The notes under the pieces were generated by a model, which made no database searches, was not told where the DNA came from, and saw only the letters and a program-made list of their open reading frames with translations. A DNA stretch of 64,000 nucleotides, from NCBI GenBank assembly GCA_032068765.1, contig DAMBHY010000005.1:1-64000 (forward strand). The letters are read 5' to 3'. A program made the translations under genes and the position numbers. Positions 9,806-18,179 of the stretch are shown piece after piece (the first letter of the stretch is position 1; the number at the start of each line of letters is the position of its first letter). The stretch is from DAMBHY01 sp032068765. Lineage in GTDB: Bacteria > Bacteroidota > Bacteroidia > Bacteroidales > Dysgonomonadaceae.

Positions 9806-10479
9806 AGAAGGGAACACTCAAACGATATCGCTTCGTAGATTTCTCTTTTTGAATTATCTTCTGAATCTTTGTAATCAGTTATCTTATCCAGGATGTAATT
9901 GCCGATTTCTTCTCCAAAGCGGCAAGCGTTCATCAAAGCGTTTAATGCGGCATGCCTCAGAGAGATTGATTCTTTTTTTGTGTCATTCACTGCGCTGTCC
10001 AGTAAAGGATACAGAAGTAAACGTGTGATAGCCACACTTTTTATGCGCAGCAAACGAACAAACAGAAGATATGCCAACAATCGTGCGTTATCCTTTTCTG
10101 AAATTGCCCATGTATTTACAAGATTATACGAAAATGGTACGTTTTGTAACAGATTCATACATAGTTGTTCTTTCAATTCTGGATTTCCTGTAGTATCTTC
10201 CATCCACATATTCGCAGTTTCTTCCGAAAACTCATCGACTGGATATAGCATCGTAGCAAGAATACGCAATTCGCGTACATTTTCTTTCCACAAGGCTTCC
10301 GCCAAATCTTTATCGATTGTATATTTCTTAGCAATTTCGCGCAGTTGTGGCGTTGTCACTCCAAAATTGAGTTTGTAATCCACGCCTTTATCGCGCATGC
10401 TCGTTGACAGAATTCCGTCCATTGACAATCTTAAATCTTTACGAATTGCTTGTATCGTACTTTTTATTTCTTCTCGCAT
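9802..10479 (-). CDS. DNA alkylation repair protein, AlkD-like (HEAT repeats)
   Basis: 225-residue all-helical protein matching the DNA_alkylation (AlkC/AlkD) family: tandem HEAT-like helices that hold damaged duplex DNA and excise alkylated bases. Recognisable features are the N-terminal block GVTTPQLREIAK, WxxxxRELRILA-type repeat helices (KENVRELRILATML), and conserved Trp in the NTWAISEKDNARLLAYL helix. Many Bacteroidota members of this subfamily are uncharacterised, so glycosylase activity is inferred. It is divergently transcribed from pepE, with facing -7 elements in the shared intergenic region. Confidence 0.78.
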   Translation of the reverse strand: MREEIKSTIQAIRKDLRLSMDGILSTSMRDKGVDYKLNFGVTTPQLREIAKKYTIDKDLAEALWKENVRELRILATMLYPVDEFSEETANMWMEDTTGNPELKEQLCMNLLQNVPFSYNLVNTWAISEKDNARLLAYLLFVRLLRIKSVAITRLLLYPLLDSAVNDTKKESISLRHAALNALMNACRFGEEIGNYILDKITDYKDSEDNSKREIYEAISFECSLL

Positions 10480-10496
10480 TCCTTTTTATTTTTATA

Positions 10497-10504
10497 CAAA
10501 TATA
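10497..10504 (-). promoter_or_regulatory. -7 promoter element TATATTTG for the AlkD-like gene
   Basis: On the minus strand this reads TATATTTG, an exact TAnnTTTG match, 18 bp before the gene's ATG at 10479. It faces away from the pepE element at 10549. Confidence 0.45.
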
Positions 10505-10548
10505 CTTTTTTTAGATGAATTGACTTTTAAAAAGTGACGGAAATACCT

Positions 10549-10556
10549 TATATTTG
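10549..10556 (+). promoter_or_regulatory. -7 promoter element TATATTTG for pepE
   Basis: Exact match to TAnnTTTG, 33 bp upstream of the pepE start codon. It makes the 110-bp gap between the AlkD-like gene and pepE a divergent promoter region. Confidence 0.5.
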
Positions 10557-10589
10557 CATAGTTATAAAAAAAAATCATTTTTTTAATTT

Positions 10590-11306
10590 ATGAGATATAT
10601 GAAACTCTTGTTAATCAGTAATTCCACCAATCCTGGCGAAGGTTATCTAGAATATCCAAAAGAAAATATTAAGGATTTTTTAGGAGATAAACCTGTAAAT
10701 GCGGTATTTATTCCTTATGCAGCAGTAACTTTTTCGTACGAAGAATATGAAGATAAAGTGAATAAAAGATTTCAAGAAATAGGTCACCACGTTACCAGCA
10801 TTCATCGCTTTTCAAATCCGGTGGAAGCCATCGAAAATGCAGACGCAATTGTTGTCGGCGGCGGCAATACTTGGCAGCTTGTAAAAATGTTGCAGGAACA
10901 AAAATTGATGAAAACCATCCGCAAAAAAGTAAAAAAAGGAACTCCGTATATCGGATGGAGCGCAGGTTCCAACATTGCTTGCCCATCGCTACGCACTACC
11001 AACGATATGCCTATAGCCGAACCACTCAAATTCAAAACGCTGAAACTTATTCCATTTCAAATCAATCCGCATTATTTGGATGCTCATCCTGAAAATCACG
11101 GTGGCGAAACCCGCGAACAACGTATTCAGGAGTTTATAGAAATCAACAAAGAATTGTACGTGGTAGGACTTCGAGAAGGCACAATGCTTCATTTGGAAAA
11201 TGAGGAACTTGCGATGATAGGAAATCGCAATGCGCGTATTTTTAAATACGGACAAACGCCGATGGAACTGTCCAACGAAGACGATTTTAGCTTCTTACTT
11301 AAATAA
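10590..11306 (+). CDS. pepE: Peptidase E (alpha-aspartyl dipeptidase, S51)
   Basis: Cytoplasmic serine dipeptidase cleaving N-terminal Asp-X dipeptides. The class-I glutamine amidotransferase-like fold shows GGGNTWQLVK (about 90-99) and the nucleophile motif GWSAGSN with Ser near 123. The conserved INPHYLDAH (about 153-161) follows. Length is 238 residues; an internal ATG three codons in would give 235, closer to the E. coli length of 229. nhaA starts 7 bp downstream and is probably cotranscribed. Confidence 0.93.
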   Translation: MRYMKLLLISNSTNPGEGYLEYPKENIKDFLGDKPVNAVFIPYAAVTFSYEEYEDKVNKRFQEIGHHVTSIHRFSNPVEAIENADAIVVGGGNTWQLVKMLQEQKLMKTIRKKVKKGTPYIGWSAGSNIACPSLRTTNDMPIAEPLKFKTLKLIPFQINPHYLDAHPENHGGETREQRIQEFIEINKELYVVGLREGTMLHLENEELAMIGNRNARIFKYGQTPMELSNEDDFSFLLK

Positions 11307-11312
11307 ATTTTT

Positions 11313-12503
11313 ATGCTCAAAAGAGTTCGGACAAGAATTCAAAATTTTTCACTTCAGGATTTTATTCAAGACAGCCGCGCTGTAGGAATCGTACTTTTAT
11401 TTTGTACTGCATGTTCATTGATCGTTAGCAACATACATCCTATGGGCGTTAGTTACAATCTCTTTTGGGACAAGGAAATTCCGATTTTCCACCAAATACA
11501 TTTACCGCACACAGTACTTCATTTCATCAATGATGCGCTGATGGCGGTATTTTTCTTTATGGTGGGACTGGAGATTAAGCGCGAAATGATTGCCGGAGAA
11601 CTTTCTTCAAAAAGCAGCATTGCGTTTCCTTCCATTGCCGCCGTCAGCGGTGTGCTATTTCCAGCGGCAATATTCCTGCTTCTCAACAAAGGAACACCCA
11701 CCGAAGCGGGCTGGGCAATTCCCTCCGCTACAGATATTGCTTTTTCACTTGGTATTCTCGCCATGGCGGGAAAAAATATTCCTTATTCATTCAAGATTTT
11801 TCTTACTGCATTAGCGATTATCGACGACTTGTTGGCAATTCTCATTATTGCTTTTTTTTATGGTGGAAATCCAAACTTCTTTTGGTTGATTCTTGTCGTA
11901 TTTTGTGTGATAGTCGTATATTTTATTTTTAGAAAATTGCTTCTCACGCCGTTTCTCAAAGTGATCATTGTGCTTCTGGGAATAGGGATGTGGTATGCGA
12001 TGTATCAATCCGGTATCCATGCAACGTTCGCTGGCGTTATCTTCGCAATGTTGATGCCGATGAATAAAATTCCGAAACTCGAGAAGCTTCTCCATACTCC
12101 TGTTAACTTCGGTATTATTCCCATTTTTGCGTTAGCAAATACAAGTATTATCATTTCGTCCGAGGCTATTCTGGGGCTGACATCTTATCTTTCGTGGGGA
12201 ATTATTCTTGGATTGTGTGTTGGTAAACCTTTGGGAATAGGTCTTTCTACATATTATATGATAAAAAACAACTTGGTGGAATATCCAAAAGAAGTCAAAG
12301 AAAACTGGAGGCAGTTTTTAGGATTGGGAATGCTGGCGGGAATTGGATTTACTATGTCCATTTTTGTATCTACACTTGCTTTTGAAGATACTGTTTCGCA
12401 AAACATATCTAAATTAGCGGTATTAATTGCATCTCTTGTCTCAATGATTGTAGGATTTGTGTGGATGAAACTTACCAAACCAAAAGCTATTGCATCTCAG
12501 TAA
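11313..12503 (+). CDS. nhaA: Na+/H+ antiporter NhaA
   Basis: Electrogenic 2H+/Na+ antiporter of the inner membrane for pH and sodium homeostasis. The 396 residues contain about twelve hydrophobic segments. Family hallmarks include FFMVGLEIKREM, PSATDIAFSLG, and the ion-binding Asp pair in AIIDDLLAIL (near residues 170-171). An LGIGFTMSIFV-type segment (MLAGIGFTMSIFV) is near the C-terminus. Its last 17 bases overlap the 3' end of the converging DUF4130 gene, so no terminator separates them. Confidence 0.96.
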   Translation: MLKRVRTRIQNFSLQDFIQDSRAVGIVLLFCTACSLIVSNIHPMGVSYNLFWDKEIPIFHQIHLPHTVLHFINDALMAVFFFMVGLEIKREMIAGELSSKSSIAFPSIAAVSGVLFPAAIFLLLNKGTPTEAGWAIPSATDIAFSLGILAMAGKNIPYSFKIFLTALAIIDDLLAILIIAFFYGGNPNFFWLILVVFCVIVVYFIFRKLLLTPFLKVIIVLLGIGMWYAMYQSGIHATFAGVIFAMLMPMNKIPKLEKLLHTPVNFGIIPIFALANTSIIISSEAILGLTSYLSWGIILGLCVGKPLGIGLSTYYMIKNNLVEYPKEVKENWRQFLGLGMLAGIGFTMSIFVSTLAFEDTVSQNISKLAVLIASLVSMIVGFVWMKLTKPKAIASQ

Positions 12504-13254
12504 GATATTTCCAGTATTTCTTAGGCATATTCTGTCGTTGCAGTTTCAAATTAATGCGCTGCTTGATGGTGATACTTTGAAAGTAAGATTTCCACAATTC
12601 TTCAAAATATTTTTCCTCGTCCGATAGTTTGTCGTCAGAAAGGGTTCCCAACTTCAGCGCTGCAACATCCGCTTCAGAGAAAGTAACTTCCTCCACCTTT
12701 TGAGTATCGTAATAAAGACCCACATTTCTTCGGGTATCATAAATAATCCACAACTGATCTCTGTAACGCGTTTTGAAATGGTGTTCGATTAATGTGAGAA
12801 TATTGAATTGCGGCGAAATAGGAGCGAAATAAAGTCCGTCTGCAGTTTGCTGAAAGCGTACAAATTGAATGTATCGATGAACCTCATGATTTACCTTTTG
12901 CGCTAGTTGTTTGATACGAAGTACATCATCATCACCAAAATTCATTTCTATTCCGTGCGGATGATCAATATTTTTCCGGATATAGCGAAACAGCAGCATT
13001 TCCACTTCGGGCAATTCCGACAACCAAGTATGCAGCAGCATATTTTGTGCGATGCGAGACAATTTCTTCTCTAAGGCGTTCCACACGCGCTGAGATTTTT
13101 GATCATCTGTAATTACCGTAAATTCATAATCCACAAAAAGCGGGCGCAAAACAGAGTCGGAAAGAATCTGGTCGGGGAAAATTTTTTGTTCGTAAGCAAA
13201 AAAAACGCACGAGAGCAAGCCTTCGAAAGTATGGTCGTAAAAGAATATCGTCAT
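12487..13254 (-). CDS. TIGR03915-type DNA metabolism protein (DUF4130)
   Basis: 255-residue protein of the SAM-radical-associated DNA metabolism family. It is recognised by the start FFYDHTFEGLLSCVF, the central block WIIYDTRRNVGLYYD, and the end KYFEELWKSYFQSITIKQR followed by QRxMPKKYWKYLTEM. It always travels with a radical SAM partner (TIGR03916), which starts 3 bp upstream here, so the two form a bicistronic unit. Biochemistry is not established; a role in DNA base modification or repair is inferred from the pairing and the partner's helix-hairpin-helix. Confidence 0.85.
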   Translation of the reverse strand: MTIFFYDHTFEGLLSCVFFAYEQKIFPDQILSDSVLRPLFVDYEFTVITDDQKSQRVWNALEKKLSRIAQNMLLHTWLSELPEVEMLLFRYIRKNIDHPHGIEMNFGDDDVLRIKQLAQKVNHEVHRYIQFVRFQQTADGLYFAPISPQFNILTLIEHHFKTRYRDQLWIIYDTRRNVGLYYDTQKVEEVTFSEADVAALKLGTLSDDKLSDEEKYFEELWKSYFQSITIKQRINLKLQRQNMPKKYWKYLTEMQ

Positions 13255-13257
13255 ACA

Positions 13258-14517
13258 TTATTCTCCCCAGTTAATTGCATACTGCAACAAGTCGGCAGCA
13301 TCTTTTTTCTGCTTGGCTGTCACTTTGCTCCGCACATACTGCGGTGTCAGTTCGTTAACCGTCTGCATGGTAAGTTCGCGGCAAACGATAAAATATTGTG
13401 CCCGTTTCATCACCACGCCCATCTTCTTTAACTGCATGGAATTCAATCGACCGTAACGTCGCGAAGCTACAATAAGTTTAGCGGACTTGACACCAATGCC
13501 AGGAACGCGCAAAATCATTTCGTACGGAGCAGTATTAACATCAATCGGGAAAAACTCTGGATGACGCAGTGCCCAACCCATTTTCGGGTCAACATCCAAA
13601 TCCAAATCGGGATGCGTATCATCCACAATCTCATTCGCATTGAACTGATAGAACCGTAGCAACCAGTCGGCTTGGTAAAGACGATTTTCTCTCACCAGCG
13701 GTGGTTTTGCTAATGCGGGAAGACGTACATCATTATTAATAGGAATGTATCCCGAATAATACACTCGTTTAAAAGAAGGACGTGTATACAATTTCGATGC
13801 TAGTGTAAGTATCTGTTTGTCCGTATCGGGTGTTGCGCCGATAATTACCTGTGTACTTTGTCCCGCGGGAACAAACCTTGGTGCCTTTTTGAATTTCTTT
13901 TTATCTTCCGCGCTTTCGAGTATTCCTTGCTGGATAAATTTCATCGGTGCGAAAACCGTTGCAAAATCTTTCTCTGGCGCTAAAAATTTAAGATTTTCCT
14001 CTGAAGGAATCTCCAAGTTTACGCTCATTCTATCCACAAGTAAACCCGCTTTCGCGATGAGTTCCTGGCTTGCACCGGGAATACTTTTCATGTGAATATA
14101 TCCGTTGAAACGATGCAATTCGCGTAATAATTTTACTACGCGCAACATTTGTTCCATTGTGTAGTCAGGATTTCGCACCACCCCCGAACTCAAAAACAGC
14201 CCCTCTATATAATTGCGGCGATAAAACTGGATGGTCAGTTCCGCCAACTCTTCGGGAGTGAAAGCCGTTCTTTTCACATCATTGCTTCGTCGATTGCTGC
14301 AATACGCGCAATCATATATACAGTTATTGGTCAGAAGAATTTTAAAAAGCGAGACACATCTTCCATCAGAAGTAAAACTATGACAGATACCCCACCCCGC
14401 CGCTGTGCCAATTCCACCTTTGGCATTGCCACGCGTTGTTCCGCTTGACGCACACGACACGTCAAATTTGGCAGCGTCAGCCAATATTTTAAGTTTATCG
14501 AGGGTTTTATCGTTCAT
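13258..14517 (-). CDS. Putative DNA modification/repair radical SAM protein (TIGR03916)
   Basis: Radical SAM enzyme whose [4Fe-4S] cluster ligands are in NCIYDCAYC (CxxxCxxC, near residues 65-73). The C-terminus has a helix-hairpin-helix DNA-binding motif (RVPGIGVKSAKLIV). I prefer the ATG at 14517 (MNDKTLDKLK, 419 residues) over the ATG at 14526 because family members start this way. The substrate is unknown; with the DUF4130 partner it is thought to act on DNA. The upstream 221-bp region separates it from the divergent sigma operon and carries a TTACTTTG sequence that may be its -7 element. Confidence 0.88.
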   Translation of the reverse strand: MNDKTLDKLKILADAAKFDVSCASSGTTRGNAKGGIGTAAGWGICHSFTSDGRCVSLFKILLTNNCIYDCAYCSNRRSNDVKRTAFTPEELAELTIQFYRRNYIEGLFLSSGVVRNPDYTMEQMLRVVKLLRELHRFNGYIHMKSIPGASQELIAKAGLLVDRMSVNLEIPSEENLKFLAPEKDFATVFAPMKFIQQGILESAEDKKKFKKAPRFVPAGQSTQVIIGATPDTDKQILTLASKLYTRPSFKRVYYSGYIPINNDVRLPALAKPPLVRENRLYQADWLLRFYQFNANEIVDDTHPDLDLDVDPKMGWALRHPEFFPIDVNTAPYEMILRVPGIGVKSAKLIVASRRYGRLNSMQLKKMGVVMKRAQYFIVCRELTMQTVNELTPQYVRSKVTAKQKKDAADLLQYAINWGE

Positions 14518-14671
14518 AATGAGCAATGGGAAATTTTTGTGATTTTCTTAAAATTGTGGTTGCAAAGTAACATAATGATTGTGTTAATCTGTAACTAGTT
14601 TTTGTTAAAATATGGCAGCTTGTTGATAACTCACAATTTAGATAATTATTCATCTATGAAAAATAATAGCA

Positions 14672-14679
14672 TATTTTTG
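14672..14679 (+). promoter_or_regulatory. -7 promoter element TATTTTTG for the sigma operon
   Basis: Exact TAnnTTTG match 68 bp upstream of the membrane-protein gene at 14748. The long AT-rich leader after it has no other feature I can identify. Confidence 0.4.
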
Positions 14680-14747
14680 TAACCGAAAGAAAAGACGCAT
14701 TGTCCTATTCATGTAAACAATAAATAATAATATAAAATTTCAGAAAA

Positions 14748-15140
14748 ATGGAAAATTTAATTCCTATTATTGCTATTCTTTGCTCGGTAGGCTTACCAAT
14801 TGCAACAGGTTTAGTACTCGGATACAGAAAAATTCAAACAGAACACCGAGAACGAATGGGTATGATTAATCAGGGAATTATTCCTCCCGAAAGAAGTCAA
14901 AAGAAAAAAGCCAACCCGAACCGCTATGTTTCTCTCCGCAACGCTTTAGTATTGATGATGCTCGGTGTAGGAATCATGGTAGGTATAACCCTTTCGCAGT
15001 ACACAACAGACAATTGGGATTATTTTTTCCCGATGGCAGCAAGTATCGTCTTCTTTTTGGGCGCAGGTTATCTAATTTTCTTCTTTGTAACGAAAAATAT
15101 GCGGGACGAGGAAGAAAATAATTACGATAACCACGAATAA
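14748..15140 (+). CDS. Three-helix membrane protein (DUF6249-like)
   Basis: 130-residue membrane protein. Hydrophobic helices span about residues 3-24, 65-84 and 92-114. The loop between helices 1 and 2 is basic (ERSQKKKANPNR), and the C-terminus is acidic (DEEENNYDNHE). I see similarity in layout to the DUF6249 family often found ahead of ECF sigma genes in Bacteroidota. It is first in a three-gene unit with the sigma factor 10 bp downstream. It may be a membrane sensor or simply a co-regulated protein; the function is unknown. Confidence 0.75.
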   Translation: MENLIPIIAILCSVGLPIATGLVLGYRKIQTEHRERMGMINQGIIPPERSQKKKANPNRYVSLRNALVLMMLGVGIMVGITLSQYTTDNWDYFFPMAASIVFFLGAGYLIFFFVTKNMRDEEENNYDNHE

Positions 15141-15150
15141 TCCACTTCCG

Positions 15151-15708
15151 ATGGACGAATTGCAACGCATAAAGCGTATACTTTCAGGCAATACTTCCGC
15201 ATTTTCATACTTTGTCGAAACTTATCAAGACATGGCAATTACCATCGCCTATCGAATAATCGGCAATATGCAAGACGCGGAAGATGTTGTGCAGGAAAGT
15301 TTCGTTAAAGCGTTCCGAAATCTGCATAGTTATCGCGGAGACAGTAAATTCTCAACATGGTTGTATCGGATTGTTTTTAATACTGCCACCACCTATATCA
15401 AAACACGTGTATGGCTCACGGACAACGAAATAGGAATGGAAAGTGCCTCGTATCTGGAGGCGGGAAGCGATAGTACTCTGCAGATGGAAGAAACAGAGCA
15501 GAAAGAACGGATAGTTGAAGTTCTAAAAAATATGCCTGTGGGTGATGCCCTCCTTCTTACCTTGTATTATCTTGAAGAAAATTCAGTAAAAGATGTGGCG
15601 CATATTACAGGTCTAAACGAATCGAACGTAAAAGTGAAGATGATGCGTGCCAGAAAATTATTTAAAGATATCTATTTAAAAAAGAACACCAATGAATATC
15701 GAAACTAA
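15151..15708 (+). CDS. RNA polymerase sigma factor, ECF (sigma-70) family
   Basis: 185-residue ECF sigma factor with only regions 2 and 4. Region 2 includes GNMQDAEDVVQESFVKAFR (core and -10 binding, about residues 45-63) and STWLYRIVFNTA. Region 4 contains LYYLEENSVKDVAHITGLN and the recognition helix ESNVKVKMMRARKLF. It is flanked by two membrane-protein genes. The downstream one overlaps its 3' end by 17 bp and sits where an anti-sigma factor is expected. The regulon is not visible from this window. Confidence 0.93.
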   Translation: MDELQRIKRILSGNTSAFSYFVETYQDMAITIAYRIIGNMQDAEDVVQESFVKAFRNLHSYRGDSKFSTWLYRIVFNTATTYIKTRVWLTDNEIGMESASYLEAGSDSTLQMEETEQKERIVEVLKNMPVGDALLLTLYYLEENSVKDVAHITGLNESNVKVKMMRARKLFKDIYLKKNTNEYRN

Positions 15709-16072
15709 CAAAAATAATATACTACACGACGAAGAAATCATTCGCCAGATGATACAAAGCCAAAAGAAAACAGCTCCTGAAAATTTGAAATATCGAGTGA
15801 TGAATCAAATAGAAACAGAAGTATCTCTCACGCCTAAGCCATCGAAGAAAAAAGAAACTACCTCCACTCCGTTGGAAGATTTACTCACCGTTTTTGGCTG
15901 GATGTACGTGGTATTAATCGCCTTGACAGGCGCAGGCTATTTTTTCAAGGGAGTGGATTTTATAAAATCTACACACTTTATATATATGCTGTTGTTCATT
16001 GTTTTCCTTTTTTCACTTTTTTGGACAGTTACACGTGTAGATGCATTTGTGCAGACAAAAAGGAGAAAGTAA
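15692..16072 (+). CDS. Membrane protein in the anti-sigma position
   Basis: 126-residue protein overlapping the sigma gene by 17 bp. The N-terminal ~65 residues are cytoplasmic and polar (EEIIRQMIQSQKKTAPENL then KYRVMNQIE), and two hydrophobic helices follow (about 69-88 and 95-115). The position, translational overlap, and cytoplasmic N-domain before a membrane anchor are what an anti-sigma factor shows, but I see no zinc HxxxCxxC motif. The role is inferred. Confidence 0.65.
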   Translation: MNIETNKNNILHDEEIIRQMIQSQKKTAPENLKYRVMNQIETEVSLTPKPSKKKETTSTPLEDLLTVFGWMYVVLIALTGAGYFFKGVDFIKSTHFIYMLLFIVFLFSLFWTVTRVDAFVQTKRRK

Positions 16073-16344
16073 GAAAGTTACGCCTATTATTCCTGGTGGC
16101 AATGTTAGAATATTTTAATCGTAAAAGCAAATCCTTGGTTAGAAATCAAATAACAAACAACACCTCATTTCGAACAAGAGTAGAAGTAAAGCTCTCATTC
16201 CGAATGGAACTTTAATGAAAATGAAGAATCTACTAATTTTTGAAAATACAGATGCTTTACTTCGTTCAACATAACAAAATCAAACTATGATAGTACTAAT
16301 TAGAGAGTCCCAGAGGCCACTAAATATACATCAAGTAACCTTCA
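16073..16344. other. Intergenic remnant region
   Basis: No convincing gene. It holds decayed pieces of a dispersed repeat: CTTCGTTCAACATAACAAA near 16260-16278 resembles ACTTCGTTCAATATGACAAA at 24088-24107, and CTCATTTCGAAC near 16165 looks like the other end of the same family. The region lies between the convergent ends of the sigma operon and the Caps_synth gene. Confidence 0.35.
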
Positions 16345-17283
16345 TTATACATTCCTCATCCCATTTTCAAACAACTTATACTCTCTCTTGAAAATTTCCA
16401 GTTTATCGGGTTGGAAATAGGTAAGTTTGTGGATTGGGGAAGATCTGAAAGCTTCCTCAAAAGTCATGAAAGGATAACCGACCATCAATTTTTTCTGTAA
16501 AATATGTGGAGTGCAGTCATTCACCACGTTGCATTTTGAATCTTTTAGTTTTCGGGTAATGATATAGTGATAAAAAACATGCAGAGTAAAATAGTATTTC
16601 AAATCATCACTTCTTTCCCAGAAACATAAATCGATATCAACCAGAGCTTTCAAGACTTCGCTATCTCTTTTACCAAAAATTATACTACTCAGCATTTGAA
16701 CTTTGAAATCAGATTCCCAGCAGAAATAATATGGATCAACATGAAACCAATAATCTTTATAAATCTCATCTTCAGAGCGCTGAAAAACAAAATAGTCCAT
16801 TTCCGTATATTCCTTTGGTATTTCATCTGTCAAAAGAATTGTTGCATCCATCCATATACCACCATAGGTACGCAACAAAATCAAACGTAGCAAATCCGAA
16901 AAGAAGGTAACAGTAAATTTCGGATTATTCAACCGTTTTTCCCATACAAAATCAGGAATATCAACATATTCAGAGAGAGTTGTGTCTGAAAGACGAATAA
17001 CCTGATAGTCGCCTCTAAATTTATCCACTGAAGCGAAACAAATTTTCACCAGCTCGGGAACCGTATCATCGCTGACTCCTTGCCCCCAATACTGCCAAAT
17101 GATTTTGGGATTATCGCCTAAATCCTTTTTAGGAAAGAATTCATACTTTTTAATCTTACCTTCAAAATAATCATCAATAATGGGATACCATAAGTTTGCT
17201 ACCCTGTTTTGACGCCTTTTAGATGAATTTTTTTCAGTATAATCATACCATTTCTTGGGAAATATATATTTATAAATACTCAT
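16345..17283 (-). CDS. Caps_synth / GT32-like glycosyltransferase
   Basis: 312-residue protein of the capsular polysaccharide synthesis family (PF05704-like). The nucleotide-sugar-binding motif is GGIWMDATILLTDEIP, corresponding to the GGxYxDxD block of GT32 enzymes, with an upstream VTFFSDLLRL helix. The N-terminus IWQYWGQG is also typical. No membrane helix or signal peptide is seen. It is last in the minus-strand operon headed by the acyltransferase and parE, far from the main polysaccharide locus, and is probably an orphan transferase for a surface glycan. Donor and acceptor are unknown. Confidence 0.82.
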   Translation of the reverse strand: MSIYKYIFPKKWYDYTEKNSSKRRQNRVANLWYPIIDDYFEGKIKKYEFFPKKDLGDNPKIIWQYWGQGVSDDTVPELVKICFASVDKFRGDYQVIRLSDTTLSEYVDIPDFVWEKRLNNPKFTVTFFSDLLRLILLRTYGGIWMDATILLTDEIPKEYTEMDYFVFQRSEDEIYKDYWFHVDPYYFCWESDFKVQMLSSIIFGKRDSEVLKALVDIDLCFWERSDDLKYYFTLHVFYHYIITRKLKDSKCNVVNDCTPHILQKKLMVGYPFMTFEEAFRSSPIHKLTYFQPDKLEIFKREYKLFENGMRNV

Positions 17284-17295
17284 AGGGTTTTCCCT

Positions 17296-18168
17296 TTATT
17301 CGTTTTCTAAAATCCGTTTTGCTTCTTCTAACTTCTCGGGAGATTCAGAAGGCGGAAAACTCAAATTCAGTTTTTTAAAGTGGTGCAGAATAATGTCACC
17401 TACTGCCACACGTGCGAAGAACTTTTTATCGGCAGGGATTACATACCAAGGAGCATAATCGGTGGATGTATTTTCAAGCATTTCCTCATATGCTTTTTGA
17501 TAGTCATCCCATTGCGCACGCGCCTGTAGATCTGCGAAATTAAATTTCCAGTTTTTTTCAGGTTCATTCAATCTGTCTAAGAATCTTTCTTTCTGTTCAT
17601 CCTTTGATAAATGAAGAAAAAATTTTACAATTGTCATGCCATTGTCCGACCAGAACTTTTCTATCGCGTTAATGGATTCGTATCTTTTTTTCCAGAAATC
17701 TTTGTCGATTTTTTCCACAGAATCAATACCCGGGATGCGTTCGTTAAGTATCCATTCGGGATTGACTTTTGTAGCGAGCACGTTTTCGTAGTGAGATCGG
17801 TTAAATATTTCTATCATTCCTTTTTCTGGCAACGCTTTGTAATGGCGCCACATAAAATCATGCTCCAATTCATTTTTTGAAGGAGATTTGAAGCTGTTTA
17901 CACGACATCCTTCTGGATTGATTCCCGACATCACGTGGCGGATAACACCATCTTTGCCTGCAGCATCTGGTGCCTGCAAAATTATTAACATAGAGTGACT
18001 GTCGTTCGCATAAAAGCGCTCCTGATAATCCTTTAATTCCTTGATGTTTTCTTTAATTTCTTTTTTTGCAGCATCTTTTGTAAATCCACCATCTTCCTTA
18101 GTCGGATAATCTTTCAGCTTAACTTTTTGATTTGGTTTTACATGGAGTTTTTTATAATCAAAATTCAT
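17296..18168 (-). CDS. ppk2: Polyphosphate kinase 2 family protein
   Basis: 290-residue PPK2-type polyphosphate:nucleotide phosphotransferase, which phosphorylates NDP or NMP with polyphosphate. The P-loop-like segment is APDAAGKDG (about 66-74). The Walker-B-like block FNRSHYENVLATKV and the lid-region arginines in KERFLDRLNEPEKNWKF are present. The size fits one-domain PPK2 (TIGR03709-like). It lies 11 bp downstream of the S41 gene and 12 bp before the Caps_synth gene. Whether it prefers ADP/GDP or AMP is not decided by what I can see. Confidence 0.9.
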   Translation of the reverse strand: MNFDYKKLHVKPNQKVKLKDYPTKEDGGFTKDAAKKEIKENIKELKDYQERFYANDSHSMLIILQAPDAAGKDGVIRHVMSGINPEGCRVNSFKSPSKNELEHDFMWRHYKALPEKGMIEIFNRSHYENVLATKVNPEWILNERIPGIDSVEKIDKDFWKKRYESINAIEKFWSDNGMTIVKFFLHLSKDEQKERFLDRLNEPEKNWKFNFADLQARAQWDDYQKAYEEMLENTSTDYAPWYVIPADKKFFARVAVGDIILHHFKKLNLSFPPSESPEKLEEAKRILENE

Positions 18169-18179
18169 AATCTCTATAT

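Noticed and set aside
16021..16215. 64-codon frame after the sigma operon.
   Set aside because: It overlaps the real gene out of frame and runs through a decayed dispersed repeat.
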